Source: Mediannikoviicoccus vaginalis (lineage in GTDB: Bacteria; Bacillota; Clostridia; Tissierellales; Peptoniphilaceae). Taken from it: a stretch of DNA of 64,000 nt. The stretch lies in assembly GCF_928097925.1 (NCBI RefSeq), contig NZ_CAKMRI010000001.1:806001-870000 (forward strand). The letters run 5' to 3'. Below, piece by piece: positions 17,286 to 26,394 of this stretch (position 1 is its first letter; each line of letters starts with the position of its first letter). The position numbers and the translations under genes were made by a program. The notes under the pieces were generated by a model. It ran no database searches. It had not been told where the DNA came from and saw nothing but the letters and a program-made list of their open reading frames with translations.

Positions 17286-18139
17286 TACTTCCTCCTCAAT
17301 GCATTTATATACATTACTTCCATATCGTTAGATGTTCTTTCAAAGTCGATGTCTTTTTGAACCAAAATCCTCCCCAGTTCAAGCTCCTCTTCGTCATTGT
17401 CTATGGAAATTACAACTCTTCCCTCTGGTGCTTCAATTTTTTTATATTTCTTCATAAGATTTTCATCATAGTCCAAAGCACTAAATGAAATTATTCTGTT
17501 TCCACAATACTTTTTAAACAGTGCAGTTTTTGAATCATAATCCACAACTTTTCCATTTTCTAAAATCAGTACATCATCCACTAGCCTTTCCAACTCGTCA
17601 TAGTAGTGGGACACTAAAATCAAAGTGTCGTCCCTGTCTCTATACCACTTTTCCAAAAGCTCCATAAGTGAAGTTCTCGTTTGAAAGTCAAGGCCAGAGG
17701 TCACTTCGTCAAAAATCGTAAGTGGGCTCTCCTGGGCAAGGACTAAAATCACAGTCAGTCTTTGCTTTTGCCCTCCTGAAAGATCTTTATAGGTTTTTTT
17801 AAGCGCGGATTCAAACTTAAAAAACTTTATTAACTGCATAATCTTTTCTGAATTCTCAATCTTACATCCAATAATTGCTTCCATAACCGTTCTTACAGCT
17901 ATTGTTTCAGGGTAGTTATTGTACTGCATATGAACTGCAATTTCATTTGTTGGAATATCCTTTACAATGCTCCCACTGTATGGCACAAGCTCCATTATGG
18001 CATTGATTAAAGTGGTCTTTCCCGCTCCATTGGATCCTAATATACCAAGCTTTTTATTCTTATCAATAATTATTTCATCTTCAATGGTAAGTGCTGTAAA
18101 GTCACCATATTTAACCTTAAGATTATCGATCTTAATCAT
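17285..18139 (-). CDS. ABC exporter ATP-binding protein
   Basis: 284 residues, one ABC domain: Walker A GSNGAGKTTL (about 36-45), signature LSGGQKQR, Walker B LTIFDEVTSGLD, and the switch His (VSHYYDEL). The C-terminal 60 residues are an acidic extension typical of exporters for lipids, peptides or antibiotics. AGGAGGGG lies upstream of the ATG, and the gene overlaps the kinase gene by eight bases, so it is co-translated with the signalling genes. It energises the downstream permease. Confidence 0.88.
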   Translation of the reverse strand: MIKIDNLKVKYGDFTALTIEDEIIIDKNKKLGILGSNGAGKTTLINAIMELVPYSGSIVKDIPTNEIAVHMQYNNYPETIAVRTVMEAIIGCKIENSEKIMQLIKFFKFESALKKTYKDLSGGQKQRLTVILVLAQESPLTIFDEVTSGLDFQTRTSLMELLEKWYRDRDDTLILVSHYYDELERLVDDVLILENGKVVDYDSKTALFKKYCGNRIISFSALDYDENLMKKYKKIEAPEGRVVISIDNDEEELELGRILVQKDIDFERTSNDMEVMYINALRRK

Positions 18140-19682
18140 CTCTTCCCCTCCTTAACACTGTTAAAACTCCCTTGTTTTTATTTTTCACTTCAATTTCAAG
18201 TCCAATTAAATTTGAGTAGTACTTTGCAATGTATAGACCAAGGCCCTTGCTCTTACTCTCAGTGGAAGATACAAAGGGTTCCATTATGGATTTTTCAATC
18301 TCCCTAGGTATGGCCGCCTCTTCGTTGTAAATACTTATCTCTTCCCCAAGTTCTATGTCAATAAAGCCATTTTCGCTTGTATAGTTAATGGCATTTTCCA
18401 AAATATTATCTATTACTTTGATAAAAATTTCTGAGTCGGTGTTTAAAACGCCATCCCCTATTAAATTCACTTTTAAATTCTTTTCTTCAGCTTTAAGTTT
18501 ATGCTTTAAAATCTCCTTTTCAAAAGTATCCCTTAAATTAATATCTCCAAAGGAAAGTTCTTCCATTTCTTTTGTGGTTAAAAGAATTTCTGAAACCATG
18601 GAGCTCATCTCCAAGAGTTCTTTTTTTAAAACCCTTAAATACTTATCCCTGTCTTCATACTTTCCTAGATTATTAATCATGCCATCACATAGTAGGATTG
18701 ACGCAGCAATAGGTGTCTTTAGTTCATGGGTTGCAGATCTTGTGAAGACTTCCTTCCTCTCCCCTTCAACCCTAAGTTTTTCAATGTTTTTTCTTAACGC
18801 CTTGTCCATTTCAACTATATTTCTACTAAGGGTTGCTATTTCATCTTCTCCATGAAAGTTAATGGAATTATAATTTGGAGTTGACCTCTTTGAAACTTCG
18901 CTAAACCTTTGTATCTTTACAATTGGCTCCACAATCCTTCTTGAATAAAGACTTGAAACAACTATTACAAGTAACATCAAAACTAAAATAATCATTGGGA
19001 TACTGGATAACACCACTGGAAGTAAGTCTTCAATTCTAGGTGCAATGAAAGAGTCAAGGGAAACCTTATAAAAACCATCTTCATTTGTAATTAAAATGCA
19101 GTTAATGTATTCAGCCACATTTTCTTCCCTATAACCAAGGCTTAGCATCACAGTGTTTATATTTAGCTTTTTAAATTCAGTATATGAATTTTCATCAGGC
19201 CTTTTAATAGCTTCACTAAATTTTAAATCGGTTTTAATTCCCTCAATTTTAAAATTGTCCTGAATATAGTTTCCAATTTTACTAGCTTCTTTTTCTACTT
19301 CATCTGCATCTTTGTCGTCCATTTTTTGATTCTTTCCAGTCTTAATCGAAATCTCTTCAATTTTTTTAAGACTTTGCTGTATTTCAGAACAGCTAATGTC
19401 TACTTTTCCCTTTAAACCGATGGAGTTTAGTTTTATTTCATTAAAACCCTTATCAACTTCAATAAAAACTTGGTTCCCAAGTTTACTTATCTTCCGTAAA
19501 TCCTTAGCGCCATCAACCATTTCAAAATGAGATTTTTTTATTTCTTCGTTAATACTTTCAATATTTTGCTCCACATATAGATTTGGTAATAGAAATGCCA
19601 AATAGGAAATTATTATTATTAAAATTGTCACAGCAAGGAAGATGCTGTAGATTAAATTTTTCTTACCTAATTTCATTTTCAC
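18132..19682 (-). CDS. Sensor histidine kinase
   Basis: 516 residues. Membrane helices near 10-32 and about 225-247 flank an extracytoplasmic sensing domain of some 190 residues; then come a HAMP-like linker, the dimerisation H-box (RSATHELKTPIA) and the ATPase domain with an N-box (DNILENAINYTSENG) and a G-box (SKGLGLYIAKYY). It should phosphorylate the regulator encoded just before it. The frame starts at GTG (19682); an ATG two codons later is equally possible. It overlaps the regulator gene by 20 bases. The signal is unknown; linkage to an exporter suggests envelope-active compounds. Confidence 0.88.
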   Translation of the reverse strand: MKMKLGKKNLIYSIFLAVTILIIIISYLAFLLPNLYVEQNIESINEEIKKSHFEMVDGAKDLRKISKLGNQVFIEVDKGFNEIKLNSIGLKGKVDISCSEIQQSLKKIEEISIKTGKNQKMDDKDADEVEKEASKIGNYIQDNFKIEGIKTDLKFSEAIKRPDENSYTEFKKLNINTVMLSLGYREENVAEYINCILITNEDGFYKVSLDSFIAPRIEDLLPVVLSSIPMIILVLMLLVIVVSSLYSRRIVEPIVKIQRFSEVSKRSTPNYNSINFHGEDEIATLSRNIVEMDKALRKNIEKLRVEGERKEVFTRSATHELKTPIAASILLCDGMINNLGKYEDRDKYLRVLKKELLEMSSMVSEILLTTKEMEELSFGDINLRDTFEKEILKHKLKAEEKNLKVNLIGDGVLNTDSEIFIKVIDNILENAINYTSENGFIDIELGEEISIYNEEAAIPREIEKSIMEPFVSSTESKSKGLGLYIAKYYSNLIGLEIEVKNKNKGVLTVLRRGRDD

Positions 19683-20331
19683 TAAACTTATATCCTATTC
19701 CAATAACGGTTTTGATATAATCCTTTCCCAGTTTTTTTCTAATATTTTTTATATGTGCGTCAATAATTCTGTCATTGCCAATATAATCCTCATTAAATGC
19801 ACCCATAATTAACTGTTCCCTGCTTAAAACTTTATTTTTATTTTCGTAAAGCATTTGAAGTATTAAAAACTCACTTAGGGTAAATGGAATTTCCTCCCCA
19901 TCAACAAATACAGTATAAGATTCATCATCCATAATAAACTCGTGGTCAACTAGAACCTGTGGCTTAATACGACGAAGCAGTGTTTCAATTCTCTTTATTA
20001 AAATAATCGGCGACACTGGCTTTACCAAATACTCGTCGGCAAAGTTGTTAAAAGCCGACACCTGAGTTCCTATATCATCCAGGGCAGTGAGCATTATTAC
20101 CCCGATATTTTTTGTCTTGGGATTCTTCCTGATAAAAGACAGAACATCAATTCCACTCATTCCTGGAACCATAATATCTAAAACTGCCACGTCAATATCT
20201 TCGCCTTTTAATATTTCAACGGCTTCATTGCCGTCCTCTGCTTCAAACGTGGTCGCTCCAGAAACTTTTAAATACTCAACCAGTACTTCTCTTATGTTTT
20301 TTTCATCTTCCAATATTAATATATTTGCCAT
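19663..20331 (-). CDS. OmpR/PhoB-family response regulator
   Basis: 222 residues. Receiver domain 1-118: phospho-acceptor Asp52 in VAVLDIMVPGMSG, with the conserved Lys in YLVKPVSP. C-terminal winged helix: LILQMLYENKNKVLSREQL and DRIIDAHIKNIRKKLG. It heads the four-gene signalling/exporter operon and probably activates it. GGAG precedes the ATG, and TATAAT occurs 16 to 21 bases farther upstream without a strong -35, as expected for a promoter needing an activator. Confidence 0.92.
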   Translation of the reverse strand: MANILILEDEKNIREVLVEYLKVSGATTFEAEDGNEAVEILKGEDIDVAVLDIMVPGMSGIDVLSFIRKNPKTKNIGVIMLTALDDIGTQVSAFNNFADEYLVKPVSPIILIKRIETLLRRIKPQVLVDHEFIMDDESYTVFVDGEEIPFTLSEFLILQMLYENKNKVLSREQLIMGAFNEDYIGNDRIIDAHIKNIRKKLGKDYIKTVIGIGYKFSENEIR

Positions 20332-20419
20332 ATCTATCTCCTTAGGATTATATTAACAGCTCCATGTGAATTTCATATGAAGTTTTTATGATTGTTTAAA
20401 TTTAGTTTATTAAAAAACA

Positions 20420-20450
20420 AAAAAGATGAAGCTATTAACCTCATCTTTTC
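20420..20450 (-). terminator. Terminator of the iron-type ABC operon
   Basis: AAAGATGA (20448-20441 on the minus strand) and TCATCTTT (20429-20422) pair, and are followed by TTTTGTTTTTTAA, directly after the permease stop. Confidence 0.75.
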
Positions 20451-20454
20451 ATTA

Positions 20455-22212
20455 TTATTTCTTTTTTTCTTCCACAAATCCACTTTGTTTATTTGAAACC
20501 TTAAGTCCCTTGCCATAAACAAAGTAAATTACAATTGAGTTTAGTAGTACAAGTAGTACTGAATAAACTAAGTTTACCGCTTTTGCATTTAAAGTTTCCG
20601 CCGATGAAGCATTTTGCGCAATGATTATACCAATTGTTTCGCTTCCCGGTGGATATAGGAATGCAGACATATTATACTCTGCTAGGTTTGTATTAAAGTT
20701 TAGCGCGCATAGTGCCAGTGCCGTTGGCAGTACCGCCGGTAATACTACTTTTAAGAATGTTCTTAGTGAACTTGCTCCCAAGTTTTGTGAAGCCTCTTCT
20801 AAACTGGTATTAAAGTTATAGTATGCACTCTTTAAATATCTTAGAGTGGCCGGGATAATTGCAACCGTATATGCAATTACAAGTATCCACTGTGAACCAA
20901 TAACCGATTGATTGAAGATTAATAGTCTTGGTCTGTCATAAATCATCATATATCCTAGAGCTATTAGGATTGATGGCACTAGCCAAGGCACGTAGTAGAA
21001 GTATTCTAAGCTCTTTATAAGTTTATTACTCTTTGCCTTCATAACTAGTCTTACAAGTACAAGCATCAACAACACAGAAGCCACTGCTGCAATTCCTGAA
21101 AACACAAATGATCTCAGTAGCGGGTTCAAGTTACTTGATTTTGTTAGTACATTTTTATAGTTTTCTAATGTAAAATGTCTAAAGTCTATAACATTTCTTG
21201 AAAGGGCCTGTGTGTCTAAGAATGATGAAATAACTATCATCACACATGGTAGTGCTTGAATAATAAATAGTATTACTGCCACCACATATGCAAAGACCTT
21301 TGCCACAGGGCTGTGTATTTTTTGCTTTTTTAGTCTCTTTTTACTATTTGACACAGACATGTAATTTCCCTTTGATTCATTCCATGTCATAAAGGCCAAG
21401 AGTAGTATTTGAAATGATGCCAGCACCAGTGAAAGCACCGCTGCAATATCCCTTGATCTTGGTCTATTTGCAAAGGTCAGTATCAGTGGAGAAATTGTTT
21501 GAAAGTTCTTCCCCCCTACCATAAGTGGTGCCGCAAAGGAAGTTAAACCTGTTTGAAATGTAATAACAGTTAGTGTTATTAATGTAGGTTTAACTATTGG
21601 CATAACAACTTTAAACAGGATTTGCAATTGATTACTTCCTAAGTTCTTTGCTGAGTCAATCAATTCATTATCTATTCCCTTTATTGCATTTCTAAAGAAG
21701 ATCATGTACTGATGGGTACATGCAAAGGTCATTACAAAGAAAACTGCAAATGCTCCATTAAACCAACCTGGGTCAAGGTTTGGAAAAATCTTAGTCAAAA
21801 ACTGTGTAAGTATTCCAGTCTTTCCATACACATATAGATAACCACTATTTAATATAACTCCTGAAAAAACCAGTGGTAACATATATGCGGCCTTGAACAC
21901 TTTGGAAAATTTCAAATCAAAATATTCTGTTAATAATACCTGTGTAACTCCTACAATGGTAGTTGTAAATATTAGAACAAGCCCCGTCAATAGTGAATTT
22001 TTTATTGAGGTCATTGCCCTTTTAGAGTTTAATACCTTTTTAACCGCATTAAAGCTAAAGCCTGATCCATCATGAAATGAACTAACTATTATAGTTGCCG
22101 TTGGTAAAATTATAAATGCTACTGCAAACCAGACTATAACTAAAATTAAAAGTATTTTTGGGATATTAATATCTCTACTTTTTTCAAAACTTTTATTCTT
22201 AGAATTTTTCAT
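20455..22212 (-). CDS. Ferric-iron/thiamine-type ABC importer permease (fused, two permease domains)
   Basis: 585 residues with about twelve membrane helices forming two BPD_transp_1 domains in one chain, as in FbpB/AfuB and ThiP. Each half has an EAA loop: IDNELIDSAKNLGSNQLQIL (about 190-210) and LEEASQNLGASSLRTF (about 465-480), where the ATPase docks. It begins three bases past the ATPase gene stop. It forms the whole channel for the binding proteins encoded upstream. The substrate could be Fe(III), thiamine, or a phosphonate/polyamine; Fe-type is favoured only by the overall three-component layout. Confidence 0.82.
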   Translation of the reverse strand: MKNSKNKSFEKSRDINIPKILLILVIVWFAVAFIILPTATIIVSSFHDGSGFSFNAVKKVLNSKRAMTSIKNSLLTGLVLIFTTTIVGVTQVLLTEYFDLKFSKVFKAAYMLPLVFSGVILNSGYLYVYGKTGILTQFLTKIFPNLDPGWFNGAFAVFFVMTFACTHQYMIFFRNAIKGIDNELIDSAKNLGSNQLQILFKVVMPIVKPTLITLTVITFQTGLTSFAAPLMVGGKNFQTISPLILTFANRPRSRDIAAVLSLVLASFQILLLAFMTWNESKGNYMSVSNSKKRLKKQKIHSPVAKVFAYVVAVILFIIQALPCVMIVISSFLDTQALSRNVIDFRHFTLENYKNVLTKSSNLNPLLRSFVFSGIAAVASVLLMLVLVRLVMKAKSNKLIKSLEYFYYVPWLVPSILIALGYMMIYDRPRLLIFNQSVIGSQWILVIAYTVAIIPATLRYLKSAYYNFNTSLEEASQNLGASSLRTFLKVVLPAVLPTALALCALNFNTNLAEYNMSAFLYPPGSETIGIIIAQNASSAETLNAKAVNLVYSVLLVLLNSIVIYFVYGKGLKVSNKQSGFVEEKKK

Positions 22213-22214
22213 AA

Positions 22215-23234
22215 CTACACCTCATATTCTAAGATGTCTTCCGGATTAATATATAAATCTATTTCCTCGTTAAGATTTATATTTGTAGTAGAGTCATTTT
22301 TTTGTAAAATTGTCAGGTCTGAACCAAATACATTTATAATGTAGTGGGAGTAGGCTCCCTCATACATAAGCCTTTCAACTTTCCCTTTAACTTTTACGGT
22401 TTCTCTATCTTGTAATGGATGAAGTAAAATCTTTTCATTTCTTATATAGTGATTTTTATTTGAATCAAATTTAACAGTTGATGAGTTTTCGTTTATATAA
22501 TTTAAAAGTTCCTTGCCTATCTTGTTTGATTCACCGATGAATGTACAGACAAATTCAGTTTTTGACCTGTCATATATTTCAAGTGGCTTACCTATTTGTT
22601 CAACACGTCCCTTGTTAAACACAGCAATTCTATCTGACATTTCAAGAGCTTCCTCTTGGTCATGGGTTACATAAATTGCTGTCATTCCAGTTTTTCTTTG
22701 AATATCCTTCATTTCTTGACGAAGTTGCTTTCTAAGTTTTGCATCAAGATTAGATAGTGGCTCATCAAATAATATAAGCTTAGGGTCCTTTGCCAAGGCT
22801 CTTGCTATGGCAACTCTCTGCTGCTGTCCTCCTGAAAGTTCAGACACATTTCTCTTTAGATGTTCCTCTTTGATTTCAACAAGATTTGCCATTTCGATGA
22901 CTTTTTTATGTATTTCATCCTTTGGCATCTTCATTATCTTTAAGCCGTAGCTAATATTATCAAAAACTGTCATTGTAGGAAATAGTGCATAGGACTGGAA
23001 CACCATACCTATTTGTCTCTTCTCCGGCGCAACATTTGTTATGTCCTTTCCTTCTAAGATAACATTTCCACTATATGGTTTTATAAAGCCTGCTATGGAT
23101 CTAAGTATTGTAGTTTTGCCGCATCCAGAAGGTCCTAGAAAAGTAAAAAATTCTCCTTCTTTAACGTCAATATTCACGTCTTTAACTGCAACATAATCTC
23201 CATATCTTATTTCTATATCATTTAACTCTATCAT
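22215..23234 (-). CDS. ABC importer ATP-binding protein (FbpC/PotA-like)
   Basis: 339 residues. ABC domain with Walker A GPSGCGKTT, Q-loop, signature LSGGQQQR and Walker B LILFDEPLSNLD; the His switch is in YVTHDQEEAL. A C-terminal TOBE-type beta domain (about 245-339) is as in FbpC, PotA and MalK relatives. An AGGGAGG-type ribosome site precedes the ATG. It follows the second binding-protein gene after a strong hairpin, so its expression is probably lower than that of the lipoprotein. It drives the fused permease. Confidence 0.87.
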   Translation of the reverse strand: MIELNDIEIRYGDYVAVKDVNIDVKEGEFFTFLGPSGCGKTTILRSIAGFIKPYSGNVILEGKDITNVAPEKRQIGMVFQSYALFPTMTVFDNISYGLKIMKMPKDEIHKKVIEMANLVEIKEEHLKRNVSELSGGQQQRVAIARALAKDPKLILFDEPLSNLDAKLRKQLRQEMKDIQRKTGMTAIYVTHDQEEALEMSDRIAVFNKGRVEQIGKPLEIYDRSKTEFVCTFIGESNKIGKELLNYINENSSTVKFDSNKNHYIRNEKILLHPLQDRETVKVKGKVERLMYEGAYSHYIINVFGSDLTILQKNDSTTNINLNEEIDLYINPEDILEYEV

Positions 23235-23254
23235 ATATCCTCCCTGTTAAATAA

Positions 23255-23276
23255 AATGCGGGAAAGCTCCCGCATT
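23255..23276 (-). terminator. Hairpin/attenuator between binding-protein gene and ATPase gene
   Basis: AATGCGGG and CCCGCATT form a perfect 8-bp stem with a six-base loop, followed on the minus strand by TTATTTAAC. It lies just after the lipoprotein gene. A partial terminator would lower expression of the ATPase and permease. Nearly the same hairpin follows the paralogous lipoprotein gene. Confidence 0.7.
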
Positions 23277-23288
23277 CTATTTAAAAAT

Positions 23289-24410
23289 TTATGGCATAAT
23301 TTCTAATTCTAATTTTTCAACCCATTCGTCAAGGTGTTCGTTTAAAGCTTTCCAATCAACTTTCATACGATCAGTTTGTTCAAATAATTCAAGAACTCTT
23401 GGGTCTGCTGCATCTTTTGCATTGTTATTTGCAGGAACTACTCCAAAGTCCTTTGCCCAAGCTTTTTGAATTTCTGGTGTTCCCCACCATTCAGCAAATT
23501 CTTTTGCCACTGTGTAGTCTGCATCATCACCATGATCCATTACACCAATTTGTTCTGCCATGGCAAAAATTCCCTTTTCTGGGTTTATTGGCACAGCCTT
23601 AACACCAAATTCTTTTTCAGCTTTTATTATTCCACCAGAATAATAGAAACTATAATCTAGTTCGCCGTCCTTTACCATTGTCATAGTCTTTTGAAGACCT
23701 GCTAAACTGCTTTCAGCTTCAACTGACTTACCATATTTATAATAATTCTTTGCTAGTTCCCATCCCTTATCTGAAACTCCAAGTTCTCCATTTTCATCTA
23801 GGTTTTGAAGTAAGATTGGGAATACTATTTTTTGGTTTGTAGAGCTTGATAGATTGTCTGGAACATAGTATCTGCCATCATTCTTTTCAACTGCAAGTTC
23901 TTCATATGACTTTGGCGCGTCTGCCTTGTCCATTTGATTTTCATCAAAGTAGTAGAAGATACGTTGTTCAGACCATGGGTAGTAGTATCCATCTCCATGG
24001 ATTAATTCAGTATCAATGTCACTTTTCCATTCAGGATCCCACTCTGTAAGCATTTCTTCTTCATGTAGCTTTGCAAATCCACCTTCGTCAAGACCGATGA
24101 CAACATCTGCTTGAGGGTCGTTCTTTTCCGCTAATAGTCTTTGAAGTAAATCTCCTCCAGGGATATATACTATTTCAACATCAAAGCCAGCTTCCTTTGT
24201 CTTTTCTTCAAGCCAAGTTGTCTTGTCATCTGTGAAAGAGTTACTGTAAAGAACTAATTTTTTGTCCTTTGCTCCTTCTTGTTTTTCACCTGTTTCCTTT
24301 TTAGAACCGATTTCAGTACCATCAGTATTACTTGGTTTATTACAAGCTACCAAAGTGATTGATAGTAAAAGAAACATCGCTAAAATACGCAATTTTGATT
24401 TCACTAACAC
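23289..24410 (-). CDS. Extracellular solute-binding lipoprotein, copy 2
   Basis: 373 residues. The signal peptide ends in the lipobox LVAC; the mature protein is a family-1 type extracellular binding protein (Fe(III)/thiamine/ABC class), with KLVLYSNSFTDDKTTWLEEK at the start, GGDLLQRLLAEKNDPQADVV, and EWWGTPEIQKAWAKDFG near the end. It is closely similar along its whole length to the gene upstream, so the two arose by tandem duplication. The start is GTG at 24410 or 24404; the latter aligns with the ATG of the other copy. It has its own extended -10 promoter, and a hairpin separates it from the ATPase gene. Confidence 0.85.
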   Translation of the reverse strand: MLVKSKLRILAMFLLLSITLVACNKPSNTDGTEIGSKKETGEKQEGAKDKKLVLYSNSFTDDKTTWLEEKTKEAGFDVEIVYIPGGDLLQRLLAEKNDPQADVVIGLDEGGFAKLHEEEMLTEWDPEWKSDIDTELIHGDGYYYPWSEQRIFYYFDENQMDKADAPKSYEELAVEKNDGRYYVPDNLSSSTNQKIVFPILLQNLDENGELGVSDKGWELAKNYYKYGKSVEAESSLAGLQKTMTMVKDGELDYSFYYSGGIIKAEKEFGVKAVPINPEKGIFAMAEQIGVMDHGDDADYTVAKEFAEWWGTPEIQKAWAKDFGVVPANNNAKDAADPRVLELFEQTDRMKVDWKALNEHLDEWVEKLELEIMP

Positions 24411-24439
24411 TTCATCCTTTCTATTTTGTAATCAATTTC

Positions 24440-24470
24440 ATTATACCATAATTAAATTGCTTTTTGGCAA
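24440..24470 (-). promoter_or_regulatory. Promoter of binding lipoprotein copy 2
   Basis: On the minus strand an extended -10, TGGTATAAT (TATAAT at 24445-24440), follows TTGCCA by 19 bases. TTGC...GCAA in the -35 region is a small inverted repeat. Confidence 0.6.
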
Positions 24471-24567
24471 CATTAGATTTTTGAAATTTTTATAGATTGT
24501 CGAATAATATAAAAAAATCTTTGACATTGATATTGATTTATCCAAACATAAAAGTTTCCACTAAAAA

Positions 24568-24587
24568 AATGCGGGTAATCCCGCATT
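24568..24587 (-). terminator. Terminator of binding lipoprotein copy 1
   Basis: AATGCGGG-ATTA-CCCGCATT on the minus strand followed by TTTTTTAG, a clear intrinsic terminator. The stem is identical to that after copy 2, so it was probably duplicated along with the gene. Confidence 0.82.
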
Positions 24588-24597
24588 AATTTACAGT

Positions 24598-25704
24598 TTA
24601 TGGCATAATTTCTAATTCAAATTTTTCAACCCAATCGTCAAGATGTTCATTTAGTAGTTCCCAATCTACATCCATACGATCGGTTTGGTCAAATAGTTCA
24701 AGAACTCTTGGATCTGCTGCTTTTCTTGCGTTATTATTTGCTGGAACAGTACCAAATTCTTTTGCCCAAGCTTCTTGTACTTCTGGTGTTCCCCACCACT
24801 CAGCAAAACCTTTAGCCGCTGTATAGTCTTTATCTTCACCATGGTCAACTATTCCAACTTGTTCTGCCATGGCAAATACACCCTTTTCTGGGTTTATTGG
24901 CACTGAGTTTATATCAAATTCTTTTTCAGCTTTGATAATACCACCTGAGAAGTAATAACTATATTTTAATTCTCCGTCCTTTACCATCGCCATAGATTTT
25001 TGAAGAGCACCTAAACTATTTTCAGCTTCCACTGTCTTTCCATATTTATAATAATTCTTTGCTAGTTCCCAGCCTTTTTCTGAAACTCCAAGCTCTCCAT
25101 TTTCATCTAGGTTTTGAAGTAAGATTGGGAATACAATCTTTTGGTTTGTTGAACTTGTTAAGTTGTCTGGTATATAGTACTTGCCTTGGTTTTCTTCTGT
25201 AGCAAGTTCTTCATATGACTTTGGTGCATCTGCCTTGTCAACTTGATTGCCATCAAAGTAGTAGAAGATACGTTGCTCAGACCATGGGTAGTAATATCCA
25301 TCACCATAGATTAAGTCGCTGTCTATTTCTTGTTTCCACTCCGGATCCCATTTTCTAAACATATTTTCTGCTTGTAGTTTTGAAAATCCTCCTTCGTCAA
25401 GACCAATAACAACATCTGCTTGAGGGTCATTCTTTTCTGCTAATAATCTTTGAAGTAAATCTCCACCTGGAATAAATACAACTTCAACATTAAATCCAGC
25501 TTCCTTTGACTTTTCTTCAAGCCAAGTTATCTTTTCGTCTGCAAAGGAGTTACTATAAAGAACAATCTTTTTGTCCTTTGCGCCTTCTTGTACTTCTGTT
25601 TTAGAACCCATTTCTGTACCATCAGTATTATTTGGTTTATTACATGCTACCAAAGTGATTGATAGTAAAAGAAACATCGCTAAAACACGTAATTTTGATT
25701 TCAT
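24598..25704 (-). CDS. Extracellular solute-binding lipoprotein, copy 1
   Basis: 368 residues from the ATG at 25704-25702 (a nearer-upstream ATG overlaps the ribosome site AAAGG and is rejected). Lipobox LVAC with Cys21. It shares long identical blocks with the downstream copy, including LLAEKNDPQADVVIGLDEGG and QNLDENGELGV. Differences cluster in the linker after the cysteine and in surface segments. With its own upstream region and terminator it can be made without the transporter, so it may capture a related ligand or extra amounts of the same one. Confidence 0.85.
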   Translation of the reverse strand: MKSKLRVLAMFLLLSITLVACNKPNNTDGTEMGSKTEVQEGAKDKKIVLYSNSFADEKITWLEEKSKEAGFNVEVVFIPGGDLLQRLLAEKNDPQADVVIGLDEGGFSKLQAENMFRKWDPEWKQEIDSDLIYGDGYYYPWSEQRIFYYFDGNQVDKADAPKSYEELATEENQGKYYIPDNLTSSTNQKIVFPILLQNLDENGELGVSEKGWELAKNYYKYGKTVEAENSLGALQKSMAMVKDGELKYSYYFSGGIIKAEKEFDINSVPINPEKGVFAMAEQVGIVDHGEDKDYTAAKGFAEWWGTPEVQEAWAKEFGTVPANNNARKAADPRVLELFDQTDRMDVDWELLNEHLDDWVEKFELEIMP

Positions 25705-25737
25705 TAATATCATCCTTTCATTATAATTTTCTATCCC

Positions 25738-25754
25738 ATTGTATCATATACAAT
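25738..25754. promoter_or_regulatory. Perfect 7-3-7 inverted repeat upstream of the binding-protein genes
   Basis: ATTGTAT-CAT-ATACAAT is a perfect palindrome 34 bases upstream of the copy 1 start codon and lies in the promoter region (TTGACC at 25779-25774). It is also upstream of the divergent phosphoesterase gene. This looks like a repressor operator, perhaps metal-responsive, but it does not match a Fur box well. Confidence 0.5.
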
Positions 25755-25787
25755 TTTATTTACATAATCTGTAGGTCAATGGGAAAA

Positions 25788-25815
25788 TGAAAATTTTTTT
25801 ATCATCTGTTATAAT
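25788..25815 (+). promoter_or_regulatory. Promoter of the phosphoesterase gene
   Basis: Extended -10 TGTTATAAT (TATAAT at 25810-25815), with a weak ATGAAA near -35. Confidence 0.55.
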
Positions 25816-25842
25816 ATATTTGAAAATTTGAAAGGTGATTAT

Positions 25843-26355
25843 ATGAAAAGAATAGCAATAGTAAGTGATACCCATGGAATGTTTTTAGATGAAACCGCTA
25901 AACTGATTCTTGAAAACAAATGTGAATACATAATTTTTTTGGGAGATTTTTATTTAGATGGTCCTGTACTACAAGAAAAGACTTCTTTAGAATGTGTAAG
26001 CGTCTTGGGGAATAATGATTATAAAATTTATGATAAGTATGAAGATGAAGCTTTAGTTGAAATAAATGGCTATAAAATATTTGCCTGCCATGGCCATAAG
26101 TATAAAGTTGAAGAGGACTTAAAAAGGCTACAAGAAAAGGCAAAGAGAGAAAATTTTGATATCTGCCTATTTGGGCACACCCATGTGTATCAACATGAAG
26201 TTATAGATGGAGTTCACTACTTTAACCCTGGCAGCCCCACCATAGCAAAGTATAATTATGATCCAACTAGCTTTGCAATTATGGACTTAAGTGATGGTGT
26301 GAAATTTGAAAAAATAATACTGGCACCACCTATTTCTGAAATAAAAATAAAATAA
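25843..26355 (+). CDS. YfcE/MJ0936-like metallophosphoesterase
   Basis: 170 residues from the ATG at 25843, which has AAAGGTGAT upstream; a TTG five codons earlier has no ribosome site. All metal-binding blocks of small calcineurin-like phosphodiesterases are present in order: SDTHG, FLGD, GNND, CHGH and FGHTH, then NPGSPT. It hydrolyses phosphodiester bonds with a dinuclear metal site; natural substrates of this group are poorly defined. It is monocistronic, between a divergent transporter gene and convergent ridA. Confidence 0.9.
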   Translation: MKRIAIVSDTHGMFLDETAKLILENKCEYIIFLGDFYLDGPVLQEKTSLECVSVLGNNDYKIYDKYEDEALVEINGYKIFACHGHKYKVEEDLKRLQEKAKRENFDICLFGHTHVYQHEVIDGVHYFNPGSPTIAKYNYDPTSFAIMDLSDGVKFEKIILAPPISEIKIK

Positions 26356-26359
26356 AAAA

Positions 26360-26394
26360 AGACCCTCTTACCATATTGGTAAAAGGGTTTTGTT
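26360..26394. terminator. Bidirectional terminator between phosphoesterase and ridA genes
   Basis: CCCTCTTACC (26363-26372) and GGTAAAAGGG (26378-26387) pair with one mismatch, with A-run on the left and T-run on the right, so it works for both converging genes. Confidence 0.8.
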
